Shown here: positions 8,638 through 16,866 of the stretch, in pieces
How the letters are laid out: the number at the start of each line of letters is the position of its first letter
How positions within the stretch are numbered: the first letter of the stretch is position 1
DNA from: DAIMZI01 sp036734025
Lineage (GTDB): Bacteria; Pseudomonadota; Alphaproteobacteria; Rhizobiales; Rhodomicrobiaceae
Length of the DNA: 35,049 nt
Reading direction: 5' to 3'
Assembly: GCA_036734025.1 (NCBI GenBank)
Contig: DAIMZI010000020.1
Location: 1-35,049, forward strand
Made by a program: the position numbers and the translations under genes
Notes under the pieces: generated by a model
What the model was told of the DNA's origin: nothing
Database searches by the model: none
The model's input: the letters and a program-made list of their open reading frames with translations, nothing else

Positions 8638-9483
8638 ATGAGATCTCGATTAATCGGGCGTGTTGCGCTCGTTGCAGGCTTTGCCGTGGTCCTCGTTGCT
8701 GCAACCTTCGAACCTGCCAGCACACAGACCCAGGAAGAGACCCAGCGCGGGCTTGAACGCTTCCGCAACATGCTGCGCGAAGACCCGTGGTCTAACCCCG
8801 GTCTTCTCGATGCCGACCGCGGTGAGGCGCTGTGGACGACGCCGGCCGGGTCCAACAACGTCACTCTGGAAACCTGTGATCTCGGGCTCGGGCCGGGTGT
8901 GGTGGAAGGCGCCTTCGCTCAGTTGCCCCGCTATTTCGAGGATGTCGGGCAGGTGATGGACGCGGAAACGCGCATCTTGTGGTGCATGGAGACCATCCAG
9001 GGCCGCGACATGGCGGACTTCCGCAAGAGGCCCCATCCAGGCGGCGCGCAACCGGTCAAGGATGTCGGGGCCATCGCGACCTGGGTGGCGAGCAAATCGG
9101 CGGGCATGCCGTTTCAGCTTGATCATTCGAGCGAACCGCTCAAGGCCGCCGTGGCATTGGGCGAGCAGTTGTTCATGCGCCGCTCGGGTCCATTCGACTT
9201 TGCCTGCGCCACATGCCATGCCGAAGAGGGGCAGCGCATACGACTTCAGGAACTTCCCTATCTCTCGGAGCCGAACGCAGCCAAACGGGTTGTCGGTGAG
9301 TGGCCTGGCTACCGTGTGTCGTCGACCCATGTCATGACCATGCAGCATCGTCTTTATGACTGTTACTGGCAGATGCGCTTGCCAAAGCTCGAGTTCGGCT
9401 CGGAAGCCTCGGTGGCGCTGACGGCCTATCTGGTTTCCAATGCAGAAGGTGGCGCCGTCGCTGCGCCTTCCATCAAACGGTGA
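8638..9483 (+). CDS. soxA: SoxA, c-type cytochrome subunit of the SoxAX complex
   Basis: 281 residues from the ATG at 8638. An in-frame TTG at 8632 has better spacing (7 bp) to the GGGAGG site at 8619-8624 and may be the true start. A signal peptide covers about residues 1-30. One haem motif is present, C190-ATC-H194. The N-terminal domain has no CXXCH; instead C80 and C116 are placed where other SoxA proteins carry a first haem and could form a disulfide. C242 (RLYDCYWQMRLP) is the active-site cysteine that becomes a persulfide. SoxAX couples thiosulfate oxidatively to SoxY. The gene is divergent from soxYZB and 11 bp ahead of soxX. Confidence 0.93.
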   Translation: MRSRLIGRVALVAGFAVVLVAATFEPASTQTQEETQRGLERFRNMLREDPWSNPGLLDADRGEALWTTPAGSNNVTLETCDLGLGPGVVEGAFAQLPRYFEDVGQVMDAETRILWCMETIQGRDMADFRKRPHPGGAQPVKDVGAIATWVASKSAGMPFQLDHSSEPLKAAVALGEQLFMRRSGPFDFACATCHAEEGQRIRLQELPYLSEPNAAKRVVGEWPGYRVSSTHVMTMQHRLYDCYWQMRLPKLEFGSEASVALTAYLVSNAEGGAVAAPSIKR

Positions 9484-9494
9484 GGGGAAGAGAC

Positions 9495-10109
9495 ATGCGC
9501 TACGTTATAATGATTTGTGCCGTATCCGTGATGGCGGGCGGCGTCGTGTTCGGCGTTCATGCCGCCGACAGCGGGGCGAAGGTTCAAGCCGTGCTGGAAG
9601 CCGCCTTCCCGGGCGCGGATGACGAGTTTAAGCCCCGCCTCAGCCAGGACAAGACGATGGAAGCCTGCACCAAGGCGCTCAATGCGCCCGATGCGGCGAC
9701 TGCCGAGGCGATCATGGCCGCGGCTCGCGAAAGCGTCGTCTATCCCGAAGACGGCCAACTCATCGGCGATTGGCAAAATGGTGAGAAGCTGGCGCAATCG
9801 GGCTATGGCATGCGCTTCAGCGACTATCCGCCGGCGCGCGAGTCCGGCGGCAACTGCTACGCCTGTCACCAGTTGACGGAGCAGGAGGTCAGCTACGGCA
9901 CGCTTGGCCCAAGCCTGCTTGGCTACGGCAAGCAGCAGGGCCATACGCCCGAGGCGATCAAGGCGGCTTATGAGAAGATCTATAATCCGCATATCGTCCT
10001 GCCATGTTCGACGATGCCGAGATTTGGCACCAATGGCGTGCTCAGCGTCGATCAGATCAAGGACCTCGTGGCTCTTCTGATGGATCCGGAATCCCCGGTC
10101 AACAAATAG
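9495..10109 (+). CDS. soxX: SoxX, c-type cytochrome subunit of the SoxAX complex
   Basis: 204 residues from the ATG at 9495, with GAGGGG 7 bp upstream; an in-frame GTG at 9480 lacks such a site. A signal peptide ends near VHAA (21-24). The single haem c motif is C121-YAC-H125. The likely distal ligand is M174 in CSTMPRFG, which is typical of SoxX. About 90 residues precede the haem domain, so this is a long-form SoxX. With SoxA it forms the periplasmic complex that starts thiosulfate oxidation and donates electrons to a small cytochrome c. It is the last gene before a strong terminator. Confidence 0.92.
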   Translation: MRYVIMICAVSVMAGGVVFGVHAADSGAKVQAVLEAAFPGADDEFKPRLSQDKTMEACTKALNAPDAATAEAIMAAARESVVYPEDGQLIGDWQNGEKLAQSGYGMRFSDYPPARESGGNCYACHQLTEQEVSYGTLGPSLLGYGKQQGHTPEAIKAAYEKIYNPHIVLPCSTMPRFGTNGVLSVDQIKDLVALLMDPESPVNK

Positions 10110-10159
10110 GCCGACCCGTGAGGCGCGGATCAGCCATGTCTCACTAACAAGTCGCGAGA

Positions 10160-10189
10160 AGCCCGAGGTGCACGCCTCGGGCTTTTTTT
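10160..10189 (+). terminator. Intrinsic terminator of soxAX
   Basis: A perfect 9-bp stem (AGCCCGAGG / CCTCGGGCT) with a 6-base loop is followed directly by a run of seven T. It starts 51 bp after the soxX stop. Confidence 0.92.
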
Positions 10190-10220
10190 ATCGCATGTGC
10201 ATTGCGCCGGCGGCCAGTCT

Positions 10221-10234
10221 TTGATTTCGATCAA
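10221..10234. promoter_or_regulatory. FNR/FixK/Anr-type box upstream of hsp20
   Basis: TTGAT-TTCG-ATCAA matches the FNR/FixK/Anr consensus TTGAT-N4-ATCAA at all ten defined positions. It lies between the soxX terminator and hsp20, with its centre about 152 bp upstream of the hsp20 ATG. If transcription starts about 7 bp after the -10-like CTTATAT (10285-10291), the box is centred near -70, an accepted class I activator distance. This predicts induction under low oxygen. Confidence 0.7.
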
Positions 10235-10261
10235 TATTGGCATGGTTTCGCGGCGCCCACA

Positions 10262-10291
10262 CTTGCAGATACATCATGGCGCAACTTATAT
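10262..10291 (+). promoter_or_regulatory. Candidate heat-shock (RpoH-like) promoter of hsp20
   Basis: CTTGCAG at 10262-10268 resembles the -35 box of sigma-32 promoters (CTTGAAA). CTTATAT at 10285-10291 resembles the alphaproteobacterial RpoH -10 (CYTATNT). The 16-bp spacing between the 7-mers is acceptable for E. coli-type sites but slightly long against the alphaproteobacterial rule, so the call is tentative. Confidence 0.4.
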
Positions 10292-10379
10292 ATTTGTCGA
10301 AACCTGGCGGCCGATATCATCCCGATACCGAACGCGAGGTCTGGACGACATGCACAGTCATTGACCTGGAGGTGATGAC

Positions 10380-10895
10380 ATGAACCCGAGACCCATCAAT
10401 CCATTCAATCCGCTGGGCGAATCGCGCCCGAACGCCGAGAAGACGGGAGACCTGAGCGATCCGTTCCAGTCCATGCGCCGTGAGATGGACAGGCTGGTCG
10501 ATACGTTTGCGCGCGGCTGGGCCGCGCCGTCACTCGGCGCTACCGCCTCCGGCTATCTCTCGCCGAGGATGAATGTCAGCGAAACGTCGGCGGGGCTGGA
10601 GTTGACGGCGGAATTGCCGGGCGTGGAGGAAGGCGACATCGATGTTAGCCTTGCTGAAGGCGTGTTGACGCTGAAGGCCGAGCACAAGGCCGAGCGCGAG
10701 GAAAAGGACGAGGCGCGGCGATATCATGTGGTCGAGCGCAGCTACGGCACCTTCCTGCGCCGCTTTGCGCTGCCGTTCGAGCCCGATGCCGACAAGGTCG
10801 AGGCCAGCTTCGAGAAGGGCGTGCTGAAGGTTGTCGTGCCGCGCCTGCATCCCTCGGAAAGCCAGATCCGCAAGATCGCCATCAAGAGCAACTGA
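10380..10895 (+). CDS. Small heat shock protein, Hsp20/alpha-crystallin family
   Basis: 171 residues. A short N-terminal arm precedes an alpha-crystallin domain running from about SPRMNVSET to VVVPRLH. That domain contains the LPGVEEGDIDVSL segment and the hallmark ASFEKGVLKVVVP. The C-terminal RKIAIKS supplies the I-x-I anchor for oligomer assembly. Such proteins hold unfolding clients for refolding by Hsp70/ClpB. The start ATG follows GGAGG at 7 bp. The gene stands alone, with a perfect FNR-type box and a possible RpoH promoter upstream, suggesting control by oxygen limitation as well as heat. It converges on smpB. Confidence 0.95.
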   Translation: MNPRPINPFNPLGESRPNAEKTGDLSDPFQSMRREMDRLVDTFARGWAAPSLGATASGYLSPRMNVSETSAGLELTAELPGVEEGDIDVSLAEGVLTLKAEHKAEREEKDEARRYHVVERSYGTFLRRFALPFEPDADKVEASFEKGVLKVVVPRLHPSESQIRKIAIKSN

Positions 10896-10905
10896 CCCGG
10901 CGATG

Positions 10906-10931
10906 GGAGGAGGTGCGAATACATCTCCTCC
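10906..10931. terminator. Hairpin between convergent hsp20 and smpB
   Basis: Arms GGAGGAG (10906-10912) and CTCCTCC (10925-10931) can form a stem-loop in the 60-bp gap where the two genes converge. No T-run follows on either strand, so it is at best a weak or bidirectional terminator. Confidence 0.4.
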
Positions 10932-10955
10932 AACGCCCACCACAAGCCGGGCGCC

Positions 10956-11426
10956 TCAGCCGCGCTCGCGCAGCAGCCGCGATTTCTGCCTTTGCCAGTC
11001 ACGGACCTTTTCCGCCTCGCGCTTGTCGTGAAGCTTGCGGCCCTTGGCCAGACCCACCTGCACCTTGGCGATGCCACGATCATTGAAGTACAGCTTGAGA
11101 GGCACCAAGGTCATGCCTTCGCGCTGAATGGCGCCGATCAGCCTGGCGATCTCGGGCTTTTTAAGCAGCAGCTTGCGGTGGCGCCGCTCATCATGGTTGA
11201 AGCGGTTGGCCTTGCGATATTCGAGGATCGAGCTGTTGATCAGGTAGATCTCGCCGCCTTCCGCACTGGCATAGGATTCGGCGATGTTCGCCTTGCCTTC
11301 GCGCAGGCTCTTGACCTCGGATCCCTGCAACGCGATGCCGGCTTCGAAGGTCTCGATAATTTCGTAGTTATAGCGCGCCTTGCGGTTTTCCGCGATTACC
11401 TTGCGCGCCTCCTCTCTGGGGGCCAT
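10956..11426 (-). CDS. smpB: SmpB, tmRNA-binding protein for trans-translation
   Basis: 156 residues, full length for SmpB. Conserved segments include AENRKARYNYEIIETFEAGIAL, LQGSEVKSLREGKANI, and the basic C-terminal tail (GRKLHDKREAEKVRDW) that mimics the tRNA anticodon arm in the ribosome. SmpB delivers tmRNA to stalled ribosomes so that incomplete proteins are tagged for proteolysis. It lies 28 bp downstream of dapA on the same strand, probably in one transcript. The tmRNA gene itself was not seen in this window. Confidence 0.97.
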   Translation of the reverse strand: MAPREEARKVIAENRKARYNYEIIETFEAGIALQGSEVKSLREGKANIAESYASAEGGEIYLINSSILEYRKANRFNHDERRHRKLLLKKPEIARLIGAIQREGMTLVPLKLYFNDRGIAKVQVGLAKGRKLHDKREAEKVRDWQRQKSRLLRERG

Positions 11427-11454
11427 GGCCTTGCTTTTTTCGAAGTTCTTGGCG

Positions 11455-12327
11455 TCAGGTCAATCCGGCAGCAGCCAAAGCCGCCGCGACGATCCGGCGC
11501 GAGGTTTCACTGATAGGCGCGAGCGGCGGGCGCGTCTGCGCGCTGCACAGTCCCAGCAACTCTGCGGCATATTTGACCGGGCCGGGATTGGACTCCACGA
11601 ACAGCGCATCATGCAGCGGCATCAGCCGGTCATGCAAGGCCAGCGCCGTGGCGAAATCTCCCGCCTGGCAGGCATTCTGGAACCGTGCGCACAATTCCGG
11701 CGCGACATTGGCCGTGACCGATATGCACCCCCGGCCGCCATGGGCGTTGAAGCCCAGAGCGGTCGCGTCCTCGCCCGAGAGCTGTACGAAGTCCGGCCCG
11801 ATCGCCAGGCGCTGCTGGCTGACCCGCGCCATGTTGGCCGTGGCGTCCTTCACGCCGACGATGCCCGGCAACTCCGCCAGCCGGCGCATGGTCTCCACCG
11901 ACATGTCAACAACGCTGCGACCCGGTATATTGTAGATGATGAGGGGAATGTCCACCGCATCGACGATCGCCTTGAAATGCTGATAGAGCCCTTCCTGGGT
12001 CGGCTTGTTGTAATAGGGCGTGACGCTGAGTACGGCGGCGGCACCGGCTTTCCTGGCGTGTTCGGTGAATTCGATCGCCGATGCTGTGCTGTTAGAGCCC
12101 GCGCCAGCGATCACAGGCACGCGCCCGGCGGCCTGATCGATGCAGACTTCGACGACCAGCTTGTGCTCCTCATGGGTGAGCGTCGGCGATTCGCCCGTGG
12201 TGCCCACCGGCACCAGCCCGTGCGTGCCCGCCTCGATCTGCCGGTCAATGATCCCGCGAAACGCCGCCTCATCGAACGCGCCATCGCGAAAAGGCGTGAT
12301 CAAGGCCGTGAATGACCCGGTGAACAT
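11455..12327 (-). CDS. dapA: 4-hydroxy-tetrahydrodipicolinate synthase
   Basis: 290 residues, standard DapA length. The enzyme condenses pyruvate with aspartate semialdehyde, the committed step to diaminopimelate and lysine. It is a TIM barrel with the Schiff-base lysine K160 (GVKDAT). Other active-site residues are T43/T44 (GTTGES), Y106, Y132 and R137 (YNIPGRS). The start ATG follows a strong ribosome site (AGGGAGGA). The dapA-smpB pairing recurs in alphaproteobacteria, and the product diaminopimelate feeds peptidoglycan, as do the neighbouring lytic transglycosylase and anmK themes. Confidence 0.96.
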   Translation of the reverse strand: MFTGSFTALITPFRDGAFDEAAFRGIIDRQIEAGTHGLVPVGTTGESPTLTHEEHKLVVEVCIDQAAGRVPVIAGAGSNSTASAIEFTEHARKAGAAAVLSVTPYYNKPTQEGLYQHFKAIVDAVDIPLIIYNIPGRSVVDMSVETMRRLAELPGIVGVKDATANMARVSQQRLAIGPDFVQLSGEDATALGFNAHGGRGCISVTANVAPELCARFQNACQAGDFATALALHDRLMPLHDALFVESNPGPVKYAAELLGLCSAQTRPPLAPISETSRRIVAAALAAAGLT

Positions 12328-12537
12328 TCAGATTTCCTCCCTGCCGGCTGGCTTGCGCACAGCCCTCCCGCGCCCCTTTCGCCAGGTCTGCCGGGGCGGA
12401 AAATCCCTTTTGCTGGCGAGACGATAAAGATTTGCCCGGGGTGGGGCAAGGAAAGGCTTTAACTGCTCATCAGTCGCGGCCATGCGGCCTCAAAAGCCAT
12501 TATTCCGCCGGATTTATGCAGATGGTCGAAGGAAGAT
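12328..12537. promoter_or_regulatory. Divergent dapA / lytic transglycosylase promoter region
   Basis: This 210-bp spacer separates two outward-facing genes. A small inverted repeat is present, TTGCCC (12432-12437) and GGGCAA (12444-12449) around GGGGTG. No clear -35/-10 pair could be assigned. Confidence 0.35.
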
Positions 12538-14985
12538 ATGACGTGCAGGGCACGGTTTGGTTCGTGTTTTTTCAAGGGGATGGGTGGTATTAGCGGGAAC
12601 AAGGCAAAGGCGCGGCCGGGCATCATGTTGTCTGTCGCCGCGATTTTCGGAGCGGCTTTCGGCGTAATTGTTGCGATGCAGCCGTGGCAGGGCGATAAGC
12701 AGGACTCAGAGGCAGAAAGAATTTCGTTGATGCAACCTCAGGCAGAGGTTGCGCCGACGCCGGACCAGACCACGGGTGCGTCGGTGGTCGTGCCTGTGAT
12801 CACGGATGCGCCGCCCCCGACACCGCCTCAGGACGCAAGCGCTGAAACGCCGCGCCGGAGCGATGCCCGCGTCGAGGTCGCCGCGTTGGAGCCGGCTGAT
12901 GCTGCCGCACCGAGCGAACAGGCGGCGCAAGAACCCGAAATCGTAGCTGTGCCGGCGCGCGAGCCGCTCAGCAAGGCCGAGTACGATGCGATATTTGCAA
13001 AACTCGAAGAGCGTCGCGTCAGCGATGACGATATCGCCGCGCTGAAGGAAGCCGTGCGGCTGTTCTACCGCGAGGAATTCGACCAGGGCGTGCCCCAGGT
13101 CACGAAGATCAAGGATCCGGTCGCCCGCAAGCTGGCCCATTGGTATTATCTCCGCGCCAGCAAGGGCCATGCGCCATTTGCCGACGTCATGTCCTTCCTG
13201 CGTGACAATCCGCTCTGGCCAAGCAAACCGCTGCTGCAGCGAAGTGCTGAATTGTCCGCATTCTTTCAGTCGCCGCCCGCACAACAGGTGATCGCCTATT
13301 TCGATGAATTCCCGCCGGCTTCGGGCGTAGGCAAGGCAGCGTTGGGCTCGGCGTTGCTGTCTCGGGGCGAAAGGGAGCGCGGCGCGGCGCTGATCCGCGA
13401 AGCGTGGCGCAGCGATGTTCTGGCCGATGGCGTGGAGTCCGCACTGCAGGAGCGCCATGGCGATCTGCTCAGCGGGGCTGATCACAAGACCCGTGTCGAC
13501 TGGTTCCTGCTTCAGGGAAATCGCGGTCTCGTGCCCGATGCGCGCCGTCTTGCCAAGATGCTCGACAAGGATGAATTGATCTCGGTAGCAGCCCGTGCGG
13601 CTGAGGTGACCCGCGCCCAGTCATCGGGCCGGGATTTGTACCGCCTGCCGGAAGATGTGAAGACCGAGGCGCCGGTGCTCCTGAGCCGCATCAGATGGCT
13701 GCGACGCAACGGGGAAATGACGCGCTCACGCGATCTGCTCGCCGCCGCGCCGACAGATGCCGCGGCGCTGGTCGACCCCTCCGCATGGTGGGCCGAACGG
13801 CGCATTCATGTGCGCTCCGCGCTCAACGGGAGCGATTACAAGACCGCCTATGCCATTGCCCGCGATCATGGCGGTGCCAGCGGCGATGATCTGCTGGAGG
13901 CTGAGTTTCTTGCCGGCTGGATCGCCTTGCGCTTTCTTGACATGCCCGCCGAGGCGTCACAGCATTTCAAGGCTGCCCGGGGCGGCGCCGAATTGCCGGC
14001 CGAGTTCGCCCAGGTGGATTACTGGCGCGGGCGCGCCGAACTGGCGCTTGGCAATCGTGCGCAGGCCGAGTTGCATCTGGCTGAGGCCGCGCAGCATTTT
14101 CACACATATTATGGCCAGCTAGCCCAGGCGGCGCGCACAGGCAATCCGTCTCCTGCCCCTGCGCGCGCGCCGGTTGTGCCAAGTCCTGAAGATATCGCGG
14201 GATTTAGCGGCAACGATGCCGTGGCGGCGCTTTTCGTCGCCCGTCAGGCCGAGTTCGACTCCTTCACCTCGCTGTTTCTTTATGAATTCGCGCGCGCGGT
14301 CGAAATGCCCGGCGAAATGACGCTCGCGGCGGAACTGGCCAGTCGGATCGCGCCCATCAACGTGCTCGTGCGCTTCGGCAAGGTGGCGCTCAATCGCGGC
14401 TTTGCTGTGGAGACCTACGCCTACCCGGTCGATCTGCCTCAGATCGCCGTTCCCGATGGCGAGAGCGCCGTGGAGCAGGCGCTTGTCTTCAGCCTGACCC
14501 GGCAGGAGAGCGAGTTCAATGCCGCCGCAGTGAGCCGCTCTGGTGCGCGCGGTCTGATGCAGATCATGCCAGCGACCGGGCGCATGCTTGCCCGCCAGAA
14601 CCGGATGAAATATTCCGCCGCGCGTCTGAACGATCCCGAATATAATGTCACACTGGGGAGTTCGTATCTGCGCCAGTTGCTCGCCCAGTTCGACGGATCC
14701 TACATCCTGACGCTGGCCGGTTACAATGCCGGGCCGGGCCGTGTGCGCCAATGGACTGGCGAATTCGGTGATCCGCGCAAGTCCGAGGTCGATCCGGTCG
14801 ATTGGGTCGAGCGCATCCCGTTCACCGAGACGCGCACTTATGTCCACAAGGTCATCGAAAGCCTTCACGTCTATCGGTCGCTCTTGAAAACGGACGCGCC
14901 CGCCCGCGGGATCGTCGCTGATCTGCACCGCGGACGCGGCAGCACCAGACCCGCGCCGGTTTATGCAGGCGCGGCGGCGGAATAG
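12538..14985 (+). CDS. Soluble-type lytic murein transglycosylase (SLT domain)
   Basis: 815 residues. A membrane-spanning or signal segment lies at about 30-50 (IMLSVAAIFGAAFGVIVAM). It is followed by a Pro/Ala-rich linker, a long alpha-helical superhelical region like that of Slt70, and a C-terminal SLT domain. The catalytic Glu is E657 in TRQESEFN. GARGLMQIMPATG and LAGYNAGPGRVRQW complete the goose-lysozyme-like motifs. The enzyme cleaves the MurNAc-GlcNAc bond to release 1,6-anhydro-muropeptides, which enter the recycling route that AnmK normally serves. The start at 12538 has AAGGA 4 bp upstream; a start near 12580 would also keep the membrane segment. Confidence 0.9.
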   Translation: MTCRARFGSCFFKGMGGISGNKAKARPGIMLSVAAIFGAAFGVIVAMQPWQGDKQDSEAERISLMQPQAEVAPTPDQTTGASVVVPVITDAPPPTPPQDASAETPRRSDARVEVAALEPADAAAPSEQAAQEPEIVAVPAREPLSKAEYDAIFAKLEERRVSDDDIAALKEAVRLFYREEFDQGVPQVTKIKDPVARKLAHWYYLRASKGHAPFADVMSFLRDNPLWPSKPLLQRSAELSAFFQSPPAQQVIAYFDEFPPASGVGKAALGSALLSRGERERGAALIREAWRSDVLADGVESALQERHGDLLSGADHKTRVDWFLLQGNRGLVPDARRLAKMLDKDELISVAARAAEVTRAQSSGRDLYRLPEDVKTEAPVLLSRIRWLRRNGEMTRSRDLLAAAPTDAAALVDPSAWWAERRIHVRSALNGSDYKTAYAIARDHGGASGDDLLEAEFLAGWIALRFLDMPAEASQHFKAARGGAELPAEFAQVDYWRGRAELALGNRAQAELHLAEAAQHFHTYYGQLAQAARTGNPSPAPARAPVVPSPEDIAGFSGNDAVAALFVARQAEFDSFTSLFLYEFARAVEMPGEMTLAAELASRIAPINVLVRFGKVALNRGFAVETYAYPVDLPQIAVPDGESAVEQALVFSLTRQESEFNAAAVSRSGARGLMQIMPATGRMLARQNRMKYSAARLNDPEYNVTLGSSYLRQLLAQFDGSYILTLAGYNAGPGRVRQWTGEFGDPRKSEVDPVDWVERIPFTETRTYVHKVIESLHVYRSLLKTDAPARGIVADLHRGRGSTRPAPVYAGAAAE

Positions 14986-14998
14986 GCTCGCCGCGAGC
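14986..14998 (+). terminator. Short perfect inverted repeat after the lytic transglycosylase
   Basis: GCTCGC and GCGAGC flank a single C immediately after the stop codon. No T-tract follows, so terminator function is uncertain. Confidence 0.25.
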
Positions 14999-15080
14999 GC
15001 GCTGCCGGTAGTATGGTCATGGGCGCATGGCTGGTCATCGGGATGTGGCCATGCAGTTCAAGCCGCATCGGAGCGTGTTA

Positions 15081-16043
15081 ATGGCCAGCAGCAGCAAGAG
15101 CCCGAAAAAGACCTGGACCGACCTCAGCTACACCAGCTTTGACGGGCTGCGGCTCGGCGCACGCAGATATGGCCGGCCGAACCCGCAGACGCGACCCGCC
15201 GTCTGTCTTGCGGGTCTGACGCGCAACTCGCGCGACTTCCATACGCTGGCGACCTATCTGGCCAATGATCGCGATGCGCCGCGAGAAGTCTACACGCTGG
15301 ATTATCGTGGCCGCGGCATGTCGGAACATGATGATGACTGGCGCAATTATTCCCCTTTCATCGAGCTGCTCGATACGCTCGACTTCATGGCCACCGTCGG
15401 GCTGCATGACTGCGCGATAGTCGGCACCTCGCGCGGCGGGATCATCGCCATGCTGATGGCCGTGGTGCGCCCCGGGATGATGGGGGTGGCTGTGCTGAAC
15501 GATATAGGCCCGGAGATCGACACTGCGGGGCTGGCGCGGATCATGGGCTATGTCGGCAAGGTGCCTCAGCCATCGACCTGGGACGAGGCCGTTGATCTGG
15601 TCCGGCAGATCAACGAACGGTTCTTCACGGAGATGAGCGATGATGACTGGGAAATGTTGGCGCGCCAGTCATTCGAGGACGACGGCAGCGCCCCGGCGCC
15701 AAGCTATGACCGGCGGATCGCCAAGGCGCTTTCGGAAATCGACATTTCCAAGCGCATCCCGGATATGTGGGCCTATTTCGAGGCCATGAGGCGGATCCCC
15801 GTGCTGGTGTTGCGCGGCGAGAATTCCGATCTGCTGAGCGTTGCCACCTTCGAGGAAATGAAGCGGCGCCACCCGCATCTGAGCGGCGTCACCATTCCGG
15901 CGCAGGGCCATCCGCCGCTGTTGCTGGATCGGCTCAGCATCGGCGAGATCAGCCGGTTCCTGAACCGTACCGATCCTGTTGTCGAAGTCTATACGCCGGT
16001 TCCGTATGAGCTTTATCCGCGCGAAACCGCAACTCGCACATGA
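15081..16043 (+). CDS. Alpha/beta-fold hydrolase
   Basis: 320 residues from the ATG at 15081, which has GGAG 7 bp upstream; the frame is open to an earlier ATG at 15027 without a ribosome site. The nucleophile elbow is GTSRGG with S117. The oxyanion region (VCLAGLTRNS) and LDYRGRGMS loop are typical. The acid is probably in LRGENSDLLS and the catalytic His is in PAQGHPPLLL. There is no signal peptide, so it is cytoplasmic. The substrate cannot be predicted; relatives include esterases, lactonases and dehalogenase-like hydrolases. It may be co-transcribed with the transglycosylase 95 bp upstream. Confidence 0.9.
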   Translation: MASSSKSPKKTWTDLSYTSFDGLRLGARRYGRPNPQTRPAVCLAGLTRNSRDFHTLATYLANDRDAPREVYTLDYRGRGMSEHDDDWRNYSPFIELLDTLDFMATVGLHDCAIVGTSRGGIIAMLMAVVRPGMMGVAVLNDIGPEIDTAGLARIMGYVGKVPQPSTWDEAVDLVRQINERFFTEMSDDDWEMLARQSFEDDGSAPAPSYDRRIAKALSEIDISKRIPDMWAYFEAMRRIPVLVLRGENSDLLSVATFEEMKRRHPHLSGVTIPAQGHPPLLLDRLSIGEISRFLNRTDPVVEVYTPVPYELYPRETATRT

Positions 16044-16096
16044 ATTCCGACAATTCGGAGCGAACGGTTTTGGTAGCGGTGGCAAGTGACATAGAG

Positions 16097-16127
16097 AGGC
16101 CGCTCCCGTGCATGACAGGAACGGCCT
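16097..16127. terminator. Imperfect hairpin between convergent hydrolase and ialB-like genes
   Basis: AGGCCG (16097-16102) and CGGCCT (16122-16127) form the base of a stem. TCC/GGA and GT/AC pairs continue it past two C/A mismatches to a GCATG loop. It sits in the gap between two convergent genes, where a bidirectional terminator is expected, but no clear T-run follows. Confidence 0.4.
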
Positions 16128-16176
16128 TAAATCACGTCAGATGCCGGCCCTGGCCTCAGGCCAGAGGGCATGCAAC

Positions 16177-16866
16177 TTATTCCGGCTTGGGGGCCTCGCC
16201 GCGGCGCGCAGCTTCTTCTTGCGCCTGCTTGACCAGAGCCGCCTGACGCTGCTGGATGGTCTCCATGAGCTGGCGGCGTGCGGTGCGGTATTTCTCGTTA
16301 TCGACTGGCTCGCCATCAAGGGCTTTCGTGAAGCCCGTAAGCGGCACCGGAAAACCGATAGGCTTGCCGGCAATGTTCACCGCAGCGACGATGAGCTGTT
16401 GGCCGGACTTGAACTGGCTGACAATCTCTTCGGTGGCTTCGGTCTCGGCGGTGCAGCCACCGATATGACAGATGGTGAAGCGCAGCTTGATCGGCTCGTT
16501 CTCGTCGATCTTGGCCTGTACGCCCGCAGGCAGGGCCATGCCGAGCGGCACCATCACCATCACCGTGCGCTTGTCCTGTCCCTCTACCTGGCGCAGCGCC
16601 GCAGAAACCAGAACACGGCCGGTATTGCCATCGATGCGCTCATGGTGGGTAAGACAGACATCCAGCGTCTTACCTTCTTCAGCCAGGCTGGGCGCCTTCT
16701 CGCACAGCTTGACCCATGCGTCCTGCGGCGGCTTCGCCGCTTCAGCCGGCGCATCCTGCGCCATGACCGGAGCGCTCAGCGCGATCCCGGCGAAAAGAGC
16801 CAGACCAAGCGCACCACGCCCGACCAAAGCACCCAGACGCCTCGTTTCCCGTTCAACATTCACCAT
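16177..16866 (-). CDS. Invasion-associated locus B (IalB) family secreted protein
   Basis: 229 residues from the ATG at 16866, with AAAGG 8 bp upstream; the frame runs open to 16959 but that part is not needed. A signal peptide covers about 1-38 (hydrophobic core ALGLALFAGIALSAPVMAQ). The conserved IalB pattern follows: WVKLCEK, TLDVCLTHHE, a VMVPLGMALPAGV strand, and FTICHIGGCTAE with a close cysteine pair. The C-terminus is a charged helix (QQRQAALVKQAQEEAARRG). IalB proteins are periplasmic or outer-membrane proteins widespread in alphaproteobacteria; the name comes from Bartonella invasion, but the general role is unknown. Confidence 0.88.
   Translation of the reverse strand: MVNVERETRRLGALVGRGALGLALFAGIALSAPVMAQDAPAEAAKPPQDAWVKLCEKAPSLAEEGKTLDVCLTHHERIDGNTGRVLVSAALRQVEGQDKRTVMVMVPLGMALPAGVQAKIDENEPIKLRFTICHIGGCTAETEATEEIVSQFKSGQQLIVAAVNIAGKPIGFPVPLTGFTKALDGEPVDNEKYRTARRQLMETIQQRQAALVKQAQEEAARRGEAPKPE

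Noticed and set aside
16040..16246. Open frame overlapping the hydrolase stop (ATGA) on the plus strand
   Set aside because: It runs into the 3' end of the convergent IalB-like gene, has a non-protein-like translation and spans the probable terminator hairpin.
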